Origin: Ulota crispa
Lineage: Eukaryota > Streptophyta > Bryopsida > Orthotrichales > Orthotrichaceae
Length of the DNA stretch: 64,000 nt
Reading direction: 5' to 3'
Assembly (NCBI GenBank): GCA_963920765.1
Contig: OY987247.1
Coordinates: 16,464,471 to 16,528,470 of the forward strand
The position numbers and the translations under genes are program-made. Below, in pieces: positions 1 to 10,785 of the stretch. Under the pieces are notes generated by a model, which had not been told where the DNA came from, did not search any database, and saw only the letters and a list, made by a program, of their open reading frames with translations. Within the stretch, counting starts at the first letter, position 1, and the number at the start of each line of letters is the position of its first letter.

Positions 1-2333
1 CATTTGATGTATGGTATTTTGAGAAGCAGTTTCAATTCATTGGAGTGGGAGAATCAAGATTTGTTCATGGATGTGGCCCTTTTCTTTCCTGAAAGAAAAT
101 ATTGTAGATCAGGTGGTACTATTAAGAATGTCAACATAAGGACGTAGTTGTGTATGATACATGGATGGACTGAAGATGACCTGATGTTTTAGGTAAGTTT
201 CGTTCAATGTTGATGTCGGTTTGGCACAAATTTATGTTTAACATGGCAGTTGCGAATGCTTAGAGTAACGTGAAATGGATCTTGGGTTGGATATTTGAAA
301 TGGTTTTGCTGTTTGTTATTACTTCCTTTGTCTAGCTATGAGTGATCCATTGGAACCTCATACCATAAGCAATGATGAGTATTGTACGTGGCCATTGCAA
401 CATACATAAGAAATAGGCACAGTAAGTCTCCATAGGATGGACTGGAAAGTACTAGAAGAAAACTATAATTTTGAATGGGCCACTTATAGCCTGACAAAGG
501 GAGTATTTATCATTGTATTGGAAGTTTTTGAGGAGATGACATGGAAGATGGAAATAACCTATTATGATTGTTGTAATGGTGTAGTTAAAAGCATTGAAGC
601 AAAAGCCATTGATTGAGTGCATTAGAGATGGCATGGAGGTTGTGGGCATGCATGATTTGTGGCGAGAGTTTTGTGTGACCAAGATAAGGAAGGATGAGCA
701 TTGATTTTATAGGGAGAATAAAATACTTGAAAGTTCTAAGGAAAAGGAGTTTTACGGCAGTGGGTGGAAAGACCTATAGAGAGTGTGCTTGACTTGCTCA
801 GCCCTTTGGCCGTTGTACGAGAAGAGCTTGGCAGTGAGGACAGTGACTTTGCAGTGTTGTTCAAATTTGACAATGCTGAAGTTGGTGAACAAGGAATGGA
901 AGAATCAAGTGGTGGATGTGAGTCCCCTTTTACAACTGAAGAGCTTGGAATATGAATTGAAGACTTTGCGCAGCTTGTTGAACAAAATGGAAGCTGCAAT
1001 TGATATTCAAGGATTGTGTAATCTATTGGATCTTTGTGTTTTGATATTGCTTGTCATACCAAGCAACTCAACATGCATTGGAGAATTAGCAAGCCTGGTC
1101 TGCCTTGAAATCTTGATGTTAAGCACATGGGATGTTGATGAGCCAAGCACATCGGATGTTTATGAGCCAAGCACAGCTGAATTTGGAATGCCGAGATTAC
1201 CAGATTTGGGAAAACTTTGTTGTTTGTTGTTGGTGAGGTTGGAATTGGGTAGATTACCTATCCAACTAGTGTGGTCCAATATGAAGGACTTGGAGTGTTT
1301 AGACCTCAATGGCAATGCAAGGATGCTTAGTTGCAATGGTCTAGAGGACCTGGCTGCCTTGGTGGAGCTTGATTTGGATGGGTGTATTGACCTTAAAGTG
1401 TTGCCATGTTTGGGAAAGCTCATGAAGTTGAAAAAGTTGAACATTTCTAGATGTGGAGTTTCAGCAGTGCCAAGATTGGATTGCTTGGCGGCTTTACAAG
1501 AATTTAGAGCTATAGGTTGCAAAAGGTTGAAGATGTTACCAGATTTGCAGCAGTTTTCAAACTTGGAAGTACTTGAATTGAGAGGTTGTGATTTGCTGGA
1601 GCTAGTCATTGGGTTGGACAAGTTGACATCCTTGCGACATCTTGAGGTCCACTTTGACACGGTGAAAGACTCTCCCAAGCAATGTCTGCTGACGAAGTTG
1701 CAGGGTGTGGAAATTGATTCGTGGGGAGAGCAAGGATTACCATGTATGGTCGGTTGGATAGGTTTGAAGGAGCTGCAAATGAGTGGTTGTCGTGGAGTTT
1801 GTAAACTGGAAGGTTTGGAGAGTTTGCCAAGTTTGCAATTTCTCTACATTCAAGAGAGTGACTTTCAAGATGTGTCAATCGTGAGTTGCTTGGCTTTGTT
1901 ACAAGAATTGTAGATTAGAGGTTGTAAGAAGCTGGAGCAGGTGCCTAGTTTGGTTCTGCTTTCAAAGTTGGAATCACTTTGGTTGGATGGATTAGGCGTA
2001 GCAACATGGGAAGTGGGTGGGACTATTCCTCAATTATGCTCGTTGAATATAAACATGTGGTCTGTCATTTCTCTTCCTAAGCTTGGCCACTTTCCAGAAT
2101 TGAGATCAATGTACCTTGGACGGTGTGACTTTTTAACTTGTTTGACTAGCAAGGGACCCCTGCCAATGTTGGAGGGTCTTACAATTGTGAGTTGTGGTAA
2201 ATTGGATTCTGTGCCAAATTTTAGTGGGTGCACTCAGTTGAGGGAAGTTTATATTTGGAATTGTGAGAGTTTGATACCAGTGCCTACTTTTAGTGGCTTA
2301 AAACGCAGTGATGATGACTGCGTGATGGAATAA
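1..2333 (+). pseudogene. NB-LRR (NLR) disease-resistance gene, 3' part, decayed
   Basis: The window opens inside an NLR-type intracellular immune receptor. In frame 1 the first 60 codons read like the end of an NB-ARC domain (LFMDVALFFPERK near 61-100). A likely splice donor, GTAAGT, follows at 193. After an intron or decayed stretch, frame 3 gives the ARC2 MHD motif (codons 648-656, within VVGMHDLWREF). From about 783 to 2333 it encodes leucine-rich repeats of the L..LDL..C..L..LP type. In-frame stops lie at 145-147 (TAG), 702-704 (TGA), 777-779 (TAG) and 1911-1913 (TAG), and the LRR frame continues through each. No P-loop is visible because the 5' part lies outside the window. A single C-to-T change explains each stop (CAG or CGA ancestors). 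In life such proteins sense effectors in the cytoplasm; this copy is probably non-functional. Confidence 0.8.
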
Positions 2334-2722
2334 ATTTTAGCATTGAAAATGGGAAATACAAATGGGTTAAAGAAGGAGCACCAATGCCTAGCGACAATTA
2401 GACGAACTTGAACACGCTATGGGCTTTGCCTTTATTTTGAATTGGGATTGCAAGCACCTGCCTTGATTCATGGAGATTGCAATGATACCATGAGAGATTA
2501 TTATGGAGTCTACAAAGGTTCCCCACTTGTTTGTCTTGTAGTGTATTGGAGTTGTGCTCTAGGTCGTGGCAAATGAAATAGAGCAAGATTGGAGGAGTTT
2601 GGCTCTATTGTGAGAATTGCAAATTCTATCTTGATTTTTGCATAGATTTGATTGTATATACTTGCAAATATGTTAAATCCTTCTATATTGTTAAACTATT
2701 CACAAATAGGTTGGTCTTTTAA

Positions 2723-3459
2723 CCCTTAACCCCAAAGCGTCATTGGGGACAGAAACTGTCCTTGACCAATTTTCAAGGTTAAATTAAACTTGACCAGATT
2801 CCTATTTTTAGTATGTTATTATTTTGAAAGTTTATTTCTGAAGTTTAGTTTTAGCCTCAACAATTTGATTTTGCAAATGATTAACTATGATTTTCCTATT
2901 CAAGATTTTGTGCACGGGTGTTTTTAATTGCAATCTTGACTTTATGTAGTGTTGAGGGCTCTTAGGAATGAGCCTTGAATACACTAGATCTTTGAGGAGA
3001 ACACATTAGAAATTCATTTAAAAAAATTGTAGAATAGATTTTGAGAAGTCATAAATTGATTGGGGTTATACATGTTAGGCTCTTTAACCTCATATTTTTC
3101 TGGTGACCAACTTTTTTGATTTGACATGTGAAAAGAAGATTGAAAGACTTCAAATCACTTTCACAATTTTAACACCCTCATGATCAAACATTATAACCTT
3201 TCAATTTATAGGAGATATTGTTGTGTTTTCTTTTCTAATGTGATCTTTAACATGTCTAGTTTGATTTTATACGGTTACAATTCAAAAAGAATTGATAAAC
3301 TTATCAAAATATTGGCCTTTTGTTCAAATTAGAGGAAATTCCTAAAAGCCCTGGAAATGCAATGTCGCTTTGGGGTAAAAAACCAATCGGTTGTTTTTTG
3401 TCCACAACAAATACATGCAAGCGCAACCAAATCACGGTAACCGACCAGTCTTTTAAGGG
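2723..3459. mobile_element. Small TTAA-flanked MITE, split by a second element
   Basis: TTAA lies on both sides (2719-2722 and 3460-3463). The element ends are CCCTTAA and TTAAGGG. If the inner element (2730-3375) is removed, the remaining roughly 90 bp have related inverted ends that share TCGGTT and its complement at the same distance. The inner element therefore appears to have landed in the TTAA inside this element's own left terminal repeat. Confidence 0.55.
2730..3375. mobile_element. TTAA-type MITE, family 1 (nested copy)
   Basis: It begins CCCCAAAGCG and ends CGCTTTGGGG. TTAA stands on the left (2726-2729) and a damaged TAAA on the right. The interior is clearly homologous to 37858-38533: both share a tattcaagattttgtgca stretch and a gagcct..aatacacta stretch. 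It contains no coding capacity, so it is a non-autonomous element. Confidence 0.7.
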
Positions 3460-3522
3460 TTAAGATCTAGGTGGAATTGATGTTGACAAGATATCATTTC
3501 AATCATTCATTATGTAGATTTA

Positions 3523-4670
3523 CTCCTAAATGCTTGAGGCCCTTGTTGAGCTTTTAGGAATTTGCTCTAAATTGAACAAAAAGCCAATAATTTAGTAAGT
3601 TGTATCAATATTTTTTTATTTTGTAATTGCACAAATTCAAACACCTGTTAAAAGGGGGAAGATCACATGGAAAACAAAACAAAACAACACCACTTATGGA
3701 TTGAAAGATTATAATATTGACCACTAGAAGTCATTAAATTCTTCTTTCACATATTGAGTCTAAAAGGTTGGTCACCAAAAAAATTAACCTTAACCCCTAA
3801 GTGCTCAATCAACCATTTTTTGGTCATTGCCCATTTTTCACAGGCTGCTCGAGATGAAAAGAATTCTTTTTCAAAAAACTAAAATAAATTTTAAATACAA
3901 AAGCAAGTCTACATTCCAACCCAACTTGAATCATGTCAACCCAAGTTAAACTCCATCAAGGAGAATTTTTCAAAGATAGACACTTCAATATTTGCTAGTG
4001 TTATGAAATTTACTATTTTGGGAAATAATGATGTTCTCTCCTTCAAAAACATTGCATTTTTGAAGTTTACAATAGAATGTCTGTTTTTAACCAATTATAC
4101 CAAATTTTAAAATCTATCAATAAAGTTTGTAATTTTGGTAAATATTAAATGGTAAATGTTACTAAATTCATTAAATAAAAACCCAAAACTTTTTTTGAAT
4201 ATTTGACTATATAAATAATTACTAAACATCATGATTCTTGTTTTCTCATTTGAAGCAAACTTCATCAAAGTTACATAAGTATCATTTTATAATGCATCTA
4301 TGTTTTGCCCTTACCCCCTTGGGCATTTAGGGGTTAAAGGACATAACATATATAACTGCAATCGCTTTAGAGCTTTCCAAAATCTCTTCTACAAGTTTTC
4401 AAATTAATTTCTAGTATAAATTTTTCTCTAAAAGCTAGTTTGAGGCTTGTTTCCATGAGCTATCAACATTACACAAAGTCAAGACTCTTGTATAAAATCT
4501 TGAATTGAAAAATTATAATTAGTCATTTTCAAAATCAGATTTTGATGCTGAAACACCACTTCAAAAAGAATAATTCAAAAATGCCAACAACTAAAGATAG
4601 AAACTTAGTTAGGTTTATTGAATTTCAAAGTATGTCAACACCAAAATTTGGTGCATTTGGCATTTAGGGG
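3523..4670 (-). mobile_element. TTAA-type MITE, family 1, reverse copy with a nested insert
   Basis: The interior is the reverse complement of the 2730-3375 and 37858-38533 family (for example, the segment around 4490-4540). The right end reads GGCATTTAGGGG followed by TTAA (4671-4674). The left end is worn: CTCCTAAATGC preceded by TTTA. Its continuity is broken by the element at 3794-4333, at the TTAA where intact relatives read gaggTTAAagg. Confidence 0.6.
3794..4333. mobile_element. TTAA-type MITE nested in a family 1 copy
   Basis: TTAA lies at 3790-3793 and 4334-4337. The ends are CCCCTAAGTGCTC and GGGCATTTAGGGG. It is about 540 bp, AT-rich and has no open frame. Sequences on the two sides join up with the uninterrupted family 1 copies, so this insertion is younger than its host element. 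Confidence 0.7.
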
Positions 4671-4674
4671 TTAA

Positions 4675-6530
4675 GGACTTTGGAGTAGTTTGGGGTTATT
4701 TTCAATATCTTATAAATTGTGAGATTGGATGCTAGTGTCAATTCAATTGGAGTAGCATCTCCAATTTCTAGGATGGACTTTTAAGATCCTTGAGGTAGGC
4801 AAATATGTTTGTTGTGTGTTGCTATGACATATTGTTTACTTGGAAGTTGTTTGTGTTTGGCTCTCGACTCTTGCACCTAAAGATTAAACATATGTAGAAG
4901 ACAAACATGCTTATGCCTATGTGTGATGAATTTGTCATGTTTGTGAATATAGCAAAACTTTAGGAACTAGTGATTCATATAACTCAATTAATTGGAGCTT
5001 TGAAGAGTTGCTCCAAAACATTGCTTCAAAGTTGGCACAATGTAGTTGGGCATAGGTTTGAAGATCCTTTGTGGATATTTCAAATTGTATTAAGGTATTT
5101 AGCTCTTGGCAAGAATCTATTTAGATTTGTGATGAGGGTTTAACCCCCAAATGACAGACCTATGACCATTGTTGTTTAAGCTTCAGTACCTTTCACATAA
5201 TTTATTGTCATTTTGCAAGTAGATTTGAATGAAAAAGTTTAAATTTATTTTTTAGAGATGAAACTACATGTCTTCTATACTTCAAAAAATTAAAAGATTT
5301 AATTTGTGCAAAATTGTTTTTCTTGTGAATTTTTGAAGAAAAAGTGAAGAAAAATCGCATCAAATAGAAAGTTATTGCAAAAAATCTGAAATGTTCACCA
5401 TTTGTGTATATTACAATGACACACATCATGGTGTAAACTCAATTACTGTGTCATTCTATAATTAGAAAATAGTAGACATTAAGAATACATTCAAAGTTCA
5501 AACTCCAATAAAATATTCAATATTAGGAAATTTTCCAAAATTCAAATCGGAGTAGAAATTAGAGTAGATGGCCTTTGTTATTCAATTGAATACTTGTCAT
5601 AACCCAATATGATAAATCACCAACAAAACACAAATGAAAAAATGTTTTGTAAAACCTTTCCAGTTCACTAAAGATTCTTTCAAGCGCCATTCAATGGCAC
5701 TGCCGGCACTTTTGGGCTAATCATGAAAATTACCACTCTTTGTTTATAAAGTTCTTTAATTGTTTTATGAGCACATCCAATCTAGTCTTTGTCTCATCTT
5801 CTCCAAGATAAAAAAACACTAGTGTTTTTGGATTCAATTGATATGCCTATAAATGGTATATAAGACTAGGAGTTCTACTTCGCATGTACCAACTTGGAAA
5901 GGGTGTCATTGGAGTGATTAACGTCAAGGACTTCTCTCTTCAAAATTCTCAATCTCAACATGTAGAAATTTGCAACACATAAGACAAGGTCAAAAGACTT
6001 GAACATCTTAGGTACTCTCTTCAATTACCAAATGCTCCAATTATAGCCTTTACAAGAAGAAAACAACCAGTGTATGGTCATTCATTCTATTTATGTGAAA
6101 ATCACTAATTTACTTAAAGATTATATTGATTTTTTTTGTCATTGCAAAGACAAAACCCATGTCACATTACGGTAGTATGTTGACTAATTGTGGGTGATTA
6201 TAGTAAGGTAGTGTGCTTGTAAATTGCCCATCTAAGGGCTAAGACTAAATTTTGGGGAGGTGAAACTTCTTGAAATGTTTTTCAGTACATTTCCCTTAAA
6301 AAACAAGAGGGATTGACATCTATCCTAGTTTTTTCGTATTTTTTGAAGCTTTGTGGAATTAGTTATGAAATTTTGAAGTGAAAAGGCCATAGGGCTCTAA
6401 AACTGCCCACATCCTCAAATGTACATCACTTATACATTGTTGAAAGGCTATGAATAACAACATGGACCAACAAAGTACATTTGGGAAGGTGAGCGGTTTA
6501 TGATGTGTGGTGGAATTCAAGCACACTACC
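4675..6530. other. AT-rich gene-free stretch
   Basis: I find no credible coding region, tRNA or clear element boundary here. Short frames are scattered and lack protein-like composition. A motif TTTAACCCCCAAATG at about 5140 may be a worn end of another TTAA element, but a matching right end is not convincing. Confidence 0.4.
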
Positions 6531-6533
6531 TTA

Positions 6534-6885
6534 GAGCATCTCATGCAGCACATTAAAACAGCCCTTTGCGTTCAACTTGTAACGGCTTTTATGATTCAAA
6601 TCCTCGATAGCACTCACCATGTCCATGCACATGTCGCAGGGCTTTTAGATTGAGCCGCATACCCGTCAAATTTCAGCTTTCTCCAGGCCTCCTTCACTAT
6701 CACTGGTGAGCACTGTTCACGCACGACCCCACTCCATAGCTAGGTGTACCCATGAGATTTCTTGTAACGCACGTGCAAGCCCAGGGTTGCAAGAGAACTT
6801 CAAGCCTTGCCAAGAAGGTTTGCGTCATTCTCCCTGTGAAATCTCCTTTATCCAAGTGTTACAAAGCGTGCTGTAGGAGATGCCC
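6534..6885. mobile_element. Tourist/Harbinger-like MITE A1
   Basis: Terminal inverted repeats are GAGCATCTCATGCAGCAC on the left and, read from the right, GGGCATCTCCTACAGCAC. TTA trinucleotides flank it (6531-6533 and 6886-6888). A 3-bp TTA duplication with GRGCATCTCC ends is typical of PIF/Harbinger MITEs. It has no coding content. Confidence 0.75.
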
Positions 6886-6888
6886 TTA

Positions 6889-7316
6889 AAGCATCTCCAC
6901 CGGTCCGGCCAACCAGAGACTTGCCAAAGCAGTTTTCCAAGGCTCGGGGAGGCAAATCTGGTTGTGTGAGCTTTCCTATCTCCACCAATGCCACACGGGC
7001 TGGGGTTACAATTTTAGTCAATGCGTTGATTTTTGCAAAAAGATGCCATGCAAACACGATGACCTGGAGCTGCCAAGCCAAACAAGGGTTGTGGGACCCG
7101 AGGCAAAAATTAAGGAGAAGGAAATAGTAAGTTTTACAAGGATTTCATCTCCAAACAAACTCTCACAACCCTGGGAATTTCCTGGACCCGGACCTCTTTT
7201 TGACCTGGCCGGTGAGTTGCTCCACGAAGGCGAAGCACCGGTGGAGATCCCTTTTCCAAAAAATTGCTTTGGGCCTCGCCATCCCACCGGCTTGCCCCCA
7301 TCCGGTGGAGATGCTC
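6889..7316. mobile_element. Tourist/Harbinger-like MITE A2, abutting A1
   Basis: The left end is AAGCATCTCCACCGG and the right end is CCGGTGGAGATGCTC. TTA lies at 6886-6888 and 7317-7319. The left TTA is also the right flank of the neighbouring MITE, so the two share one target copy. The interior is GC-richer than its surroundings and gives several overlapping spurious frames. Confidence 0.75.
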
Positions 7317-7636
7317 TTAGAGGCTGAGAAAAGCAGCCCCACTTGGTACTTTTCAACACGTTTCTCCAACACGGGATCTGGACTAATGAGTAGTAACATG
7401 AACTTACTAAACGTTCTTCTTGTTGAGCCGCTATTCCCCAGTCAGTCTCTCTTCATATGATGCTGGCTGTCAGTGCCTTTTTGGTGCCTTTTTGGTGATC
7501 ACGAACTGAACGCGTCTAACTGAAAGGAAAGCAAAAAGTCTGCTCTAGTGTCCGGGGAGAGTTTGAGCTTCCTCTGTAAAAATCCAAAATTTTTCATTTT
7601 CAACCAGTTTTTATATTGCTTGTGTAGATATTAGGA

Positions 7637-7956
7637 GGTTTCAAACTTAAACTTTTTTAGGTGACTCATGTCGCGATTCACCTTTGTGAAATCATTAGTG
7701 GACTGGAGGTGACTCACCTCTAGACTTCACTCCCAACGTGATTCACGTGAGGAGTGAATTTCAGAAACTCACTTTCGTGACTTTGTGGGGCTCATTCACC
7801 TGCTTCCTCAAACCCAGAAACTTCTTTTGCAGAAACTTCTAGAAACTCACTGGTGTCTTAAACTTTGTGCGTGCAAGGGAACAAAAACAATTCACTAGTG
7901 AACGGAGATCTTGTGAGGTGAGAAGTTCGAAGGCCAAATTTTATGTTTGAAACACC
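7637..7956. mobile_element. Possible short-TIR element
   Basis: The left end GGTTTCAAACTTAAA and right end GTTTGAAACACC form imperfect inverted repeats around about 320 bp containing repeated gtgactcac-like words. No clear target duplication is visible. It could equally be a chance pairing. Confidence 0.3.
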
Positions 7957-8509
7957 CTATTGTCTATAGACTTAGAGGCAATCCACACTATGCTTTATGC
8001 CTCATGTCTCATGCCCCACGCCTCTTAGAAATCTGAAAATTTGATTGGTGTAAAGTCAAAAGTTGGGATTTGACACTTCACACTAAATCAAATTCACAAA
8101 AAAGAAATAGTCAACTTGAGCAAGTGAGTGAGAATGTGAGCATAGGTAGACAAAACTATGATCCATCAAACTCCATAGTAGCAAAACACAACACCTTAGT
8201 GTAACAATAGGGATAGTCACATTTTCTTCAATCTTCCAAAAATGGAGACATGGAACTCTCTCTTTTATTTGCAAAGGTCTCATTCTTTAAAGATTGAGAA
8301 TTTGTTTTCTTCACCTCTAGAGGAGAAGAATGACCATGAAGGAGTTTTAACATGTATGTGAAGTTTTTCCAATGCATGTCTATTTTTCATCTCGCTCTTC
8401 TTGCTCTCACCCTCTTTGTTTTTTAGTGTTTTTTTCTTGGTAAAATTTTGCCAATTTTGACAAATTTTGGCTAGTGCAACATCTTCCCTCCAAATGGTCT
8501 CCAATGTAA

Positions 8510-8827
8510 GGCTTGGTTCAAATTAGCAACTGGATGAAACACAAAAAGTAGCACCATGTCCAATCTTTTGTCCTCCAAAGTACTTCTACATCATCCAAAA
8601 GTGTTGAAGAAGAGAGTAAAATAGGAGTGTTCATCTACCAAACAAGTTTGGAGCCACCCTCATAGCAAGCCCCAAAACTTCACTATTTTGTCTAGTGACG
8701 TGGTTATATTGGTTGATGACATGGCAAGTTGAAGTATTGGACAAATGAACACTTCAATGGACAAAATTGATATTTCGACCGATGAAGTTTGAGATAATTT
8801 TGTCCAATCACTAGTCTGAACCAAGCC
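8510..8827. mobile_element. Tourist-like MITE B1
   Basis: Inverted ends are GGCTTGGTTCAAATTAG on the left and, read from the right, GGCTTGGTTCAGACTAG. TAA flanks both sides (8507-8509 and 8828-8830). It belongs to the same family as 14786-15097. No coding content. Confidence 0.75.
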
Positions 8828-9146
8828 TAAGGAGGACAACAGAGTGCTTATTATTCCTTACAAAAAACACTATTGTAATTGGAGACCTTTGTGAAGTGTG
8901 TGAATGCAACTTGCTCTCTTACCACATCACCATTTTTAAGGTAAACTCATTCTCCATTCTCCACCGTCCACAAAAGGGGAGTCACACCTTCTTCATGAAG
9001 AAATGCTCCCATTGGCTCCTATATCCACTCCACAACTTCCCATTCTTCATAGAAATTTCATTCTTGGATAAGGTGTGACTACCCCTAATAACAACGAAAC
9101 ATAAAACAAAGAAAAACGCACACAAGGTGTAAAGCGAAGTACAAAA

Positions 9147-9268
9147 ACGTGAATTTTGATTGATCAATGTGGAGTTGTATGCTATATATGGAGTGTATCT
9201 GGACCAATGCAATGGTCCAAATACACTCCATATATAGCATACAACTCCACATTGATCAAAATTCACGT
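9147..9268. ncRNA. Long near-perfect hairpin (candidate small-RNA precursor)
   Basis: The left arm from 9147 and the right arm to 9268 are reverse complements over about 55 bp. One 4-nt bulge (near 9160) and one mismatch (near 9200) interrupt the stem, and the loop is only a few bases. Both arms carry a GGAGTTGTATGCTATATATG segment in complementary form. If transcribed it would fold into a young MIRNA-like or siRNA-producing stem. It could also be a very short foldback transposon. No flanking target duplication was recognised. Confidence 0.5.
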
Positions 9269-10785
9269 TATAAACTTCCAGTATAAACTTATCAACATTG
9301 CATTTTTTTCTGGCAAACTGAAACCAAACTGGCAAAAATCTGACAAATTTGCACCACTCCGGGCTGATAGATTCGGACTGATCCCTCCATTTATTATCCA
9401 ATGCCAATGCACTGTCGACAGCTGTAATCTGGCGAACGAAAAAAAATGCCCTTTCTGATCACCATCATGTCCTCTTCTAACACAGACAGGAACCAAAATC
9501 AAACACTTGACCAAGAAAGACTTAGATTTACACAAGGCATCAACCTGAAAGGGAATGGAGCGTAGCGCCCCAAGTCTTTTTATAAGCAGAAACATGACAA
9601 AGATCCCATTGTACACACCCTTTCCACACACTACAATCGCTGCAAAAGAGCAGTTGTGGCAAAGAAACAGAAATAAATGATAGGCCTAGTAGTCCTCACA
9701 GCGCTCTCTAACTAAGCAGCCAGACCCCATGGTACACTACTGTAGGTATTTACAACTACATGACAAACCTGCCTGTGGTATTTCCTTCCAGCCTCTCCCT
9801 CCGTCCGTTGCTTGCCCAGATGAAAGGATCTGTCAACAACAACCTGACATAGCCAGCTTGAGCTTGTTTCTACACAGTAAGATACAAATTAATCAGGAAA
9901 CAAACATCTCGTCTCTCTCTCTCTTCTTCACCAGGCAAAGCTCTGAATACTTCGGACCATGGCCATCAAAGGACGAACCCTTTCAGGCCTACTGATTTTC
10001 AACTATTCAGTCAAACCCTAAAAGGAAACAAGCTATCTCGACTCGCCAATCTTCTGTCTCGAAAGGGCCAGGCCAGGCCATCGCTACTACACATCCGCCA
10101 GTCTGGGATTTGAACGGAAACTGAACCATGGCACAATATTCGTCGGCATCGACATCACAAGTTTCTCGCCTGAGATTTGAAGATTCAAAAGGTAAAGGGA
10201 AAACGGCATCCTTCAAAGATCAACCACCTGCACACCAGCACGTGGACAAGCAAGCAAGCTCTGAGCAAAACGGTCTCCAAAATTCAAAGCCAAGTACCCA
10301 AAGAGAGAGATCCCTACATCAAGCAAGCGTATCTGAACGCTCTAGCAAGCTAGCTTCGTTCAGGTCAATAGCCTATTCACTACTCCCTCTGTCCCTCTAA
10401 AAACTTCCAAATGAGACACATTTCTTCTCCCACTAAAAAGCTCCCTTTTGCTGATTTCAAACGCTGAGAAAGCGTTTGTCAAGTTCAATGATCTTATGGA
10501 GACAAGTTAAGCGATTAGAGAGCATTCCTCCCCTAACAAGCTCGGCCTCGCCCATATGAGGTACCATTGTTGCTACTAATCTTTAAATCATCATTAACAA
10601 GGAGCTGACAACATGCACAAATATAGTACTTTCTGCATGGAATTTGGGTGCCCAAACGGCAACATCAAAAGCTGGAGATTTTGCATACATTTGGTACATG
10701 GTATATTGATTCTAGAATGCATGTGTCACTAGCACAAAGACCAAAAGCACAGTTAATCCTTTGCAAGGAAGCTTTTTGGACGTTT
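9269..10785. other. Downstream region of the minus-strand PHD-like gene
   Basis: This moderately GC-rich stretch lies 3' of the minus-strand gene and may include its 3' untranslated region. Several short frames exist on both strands, but none shows domain-like composition. A sequence resembling one Stowaway MITE end lies near 10383. Confidence 0.35.

Noticed and set aside
4655..4680. Telomere-like TTTAGGGGTTAAGG motifs, also at several other places
   Set aside because: They coincide with the ends of TTAA elements (TIR plus target site) and are not arrayed, so they are not interstitial telomeres.
5143..5718. Another possible TTAA element
   Set aside because: The left end TTTAACCCCCAAATG is plausible, but the best right end (CTTTTGGGCTAATC) matches poorly and lacks TTAA.
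8982..9407. 141-aa minus-strand frame across the hairpin
   Set aside because: The frame depends on the inverted repeat sequence and shows no domain-like composition.
10380..10412. Stowaway-like end (CTCCCTCTGTCCC)
   Set aside because: No opposing end with TA duplication was found nearby. It may be a fragment or chance.
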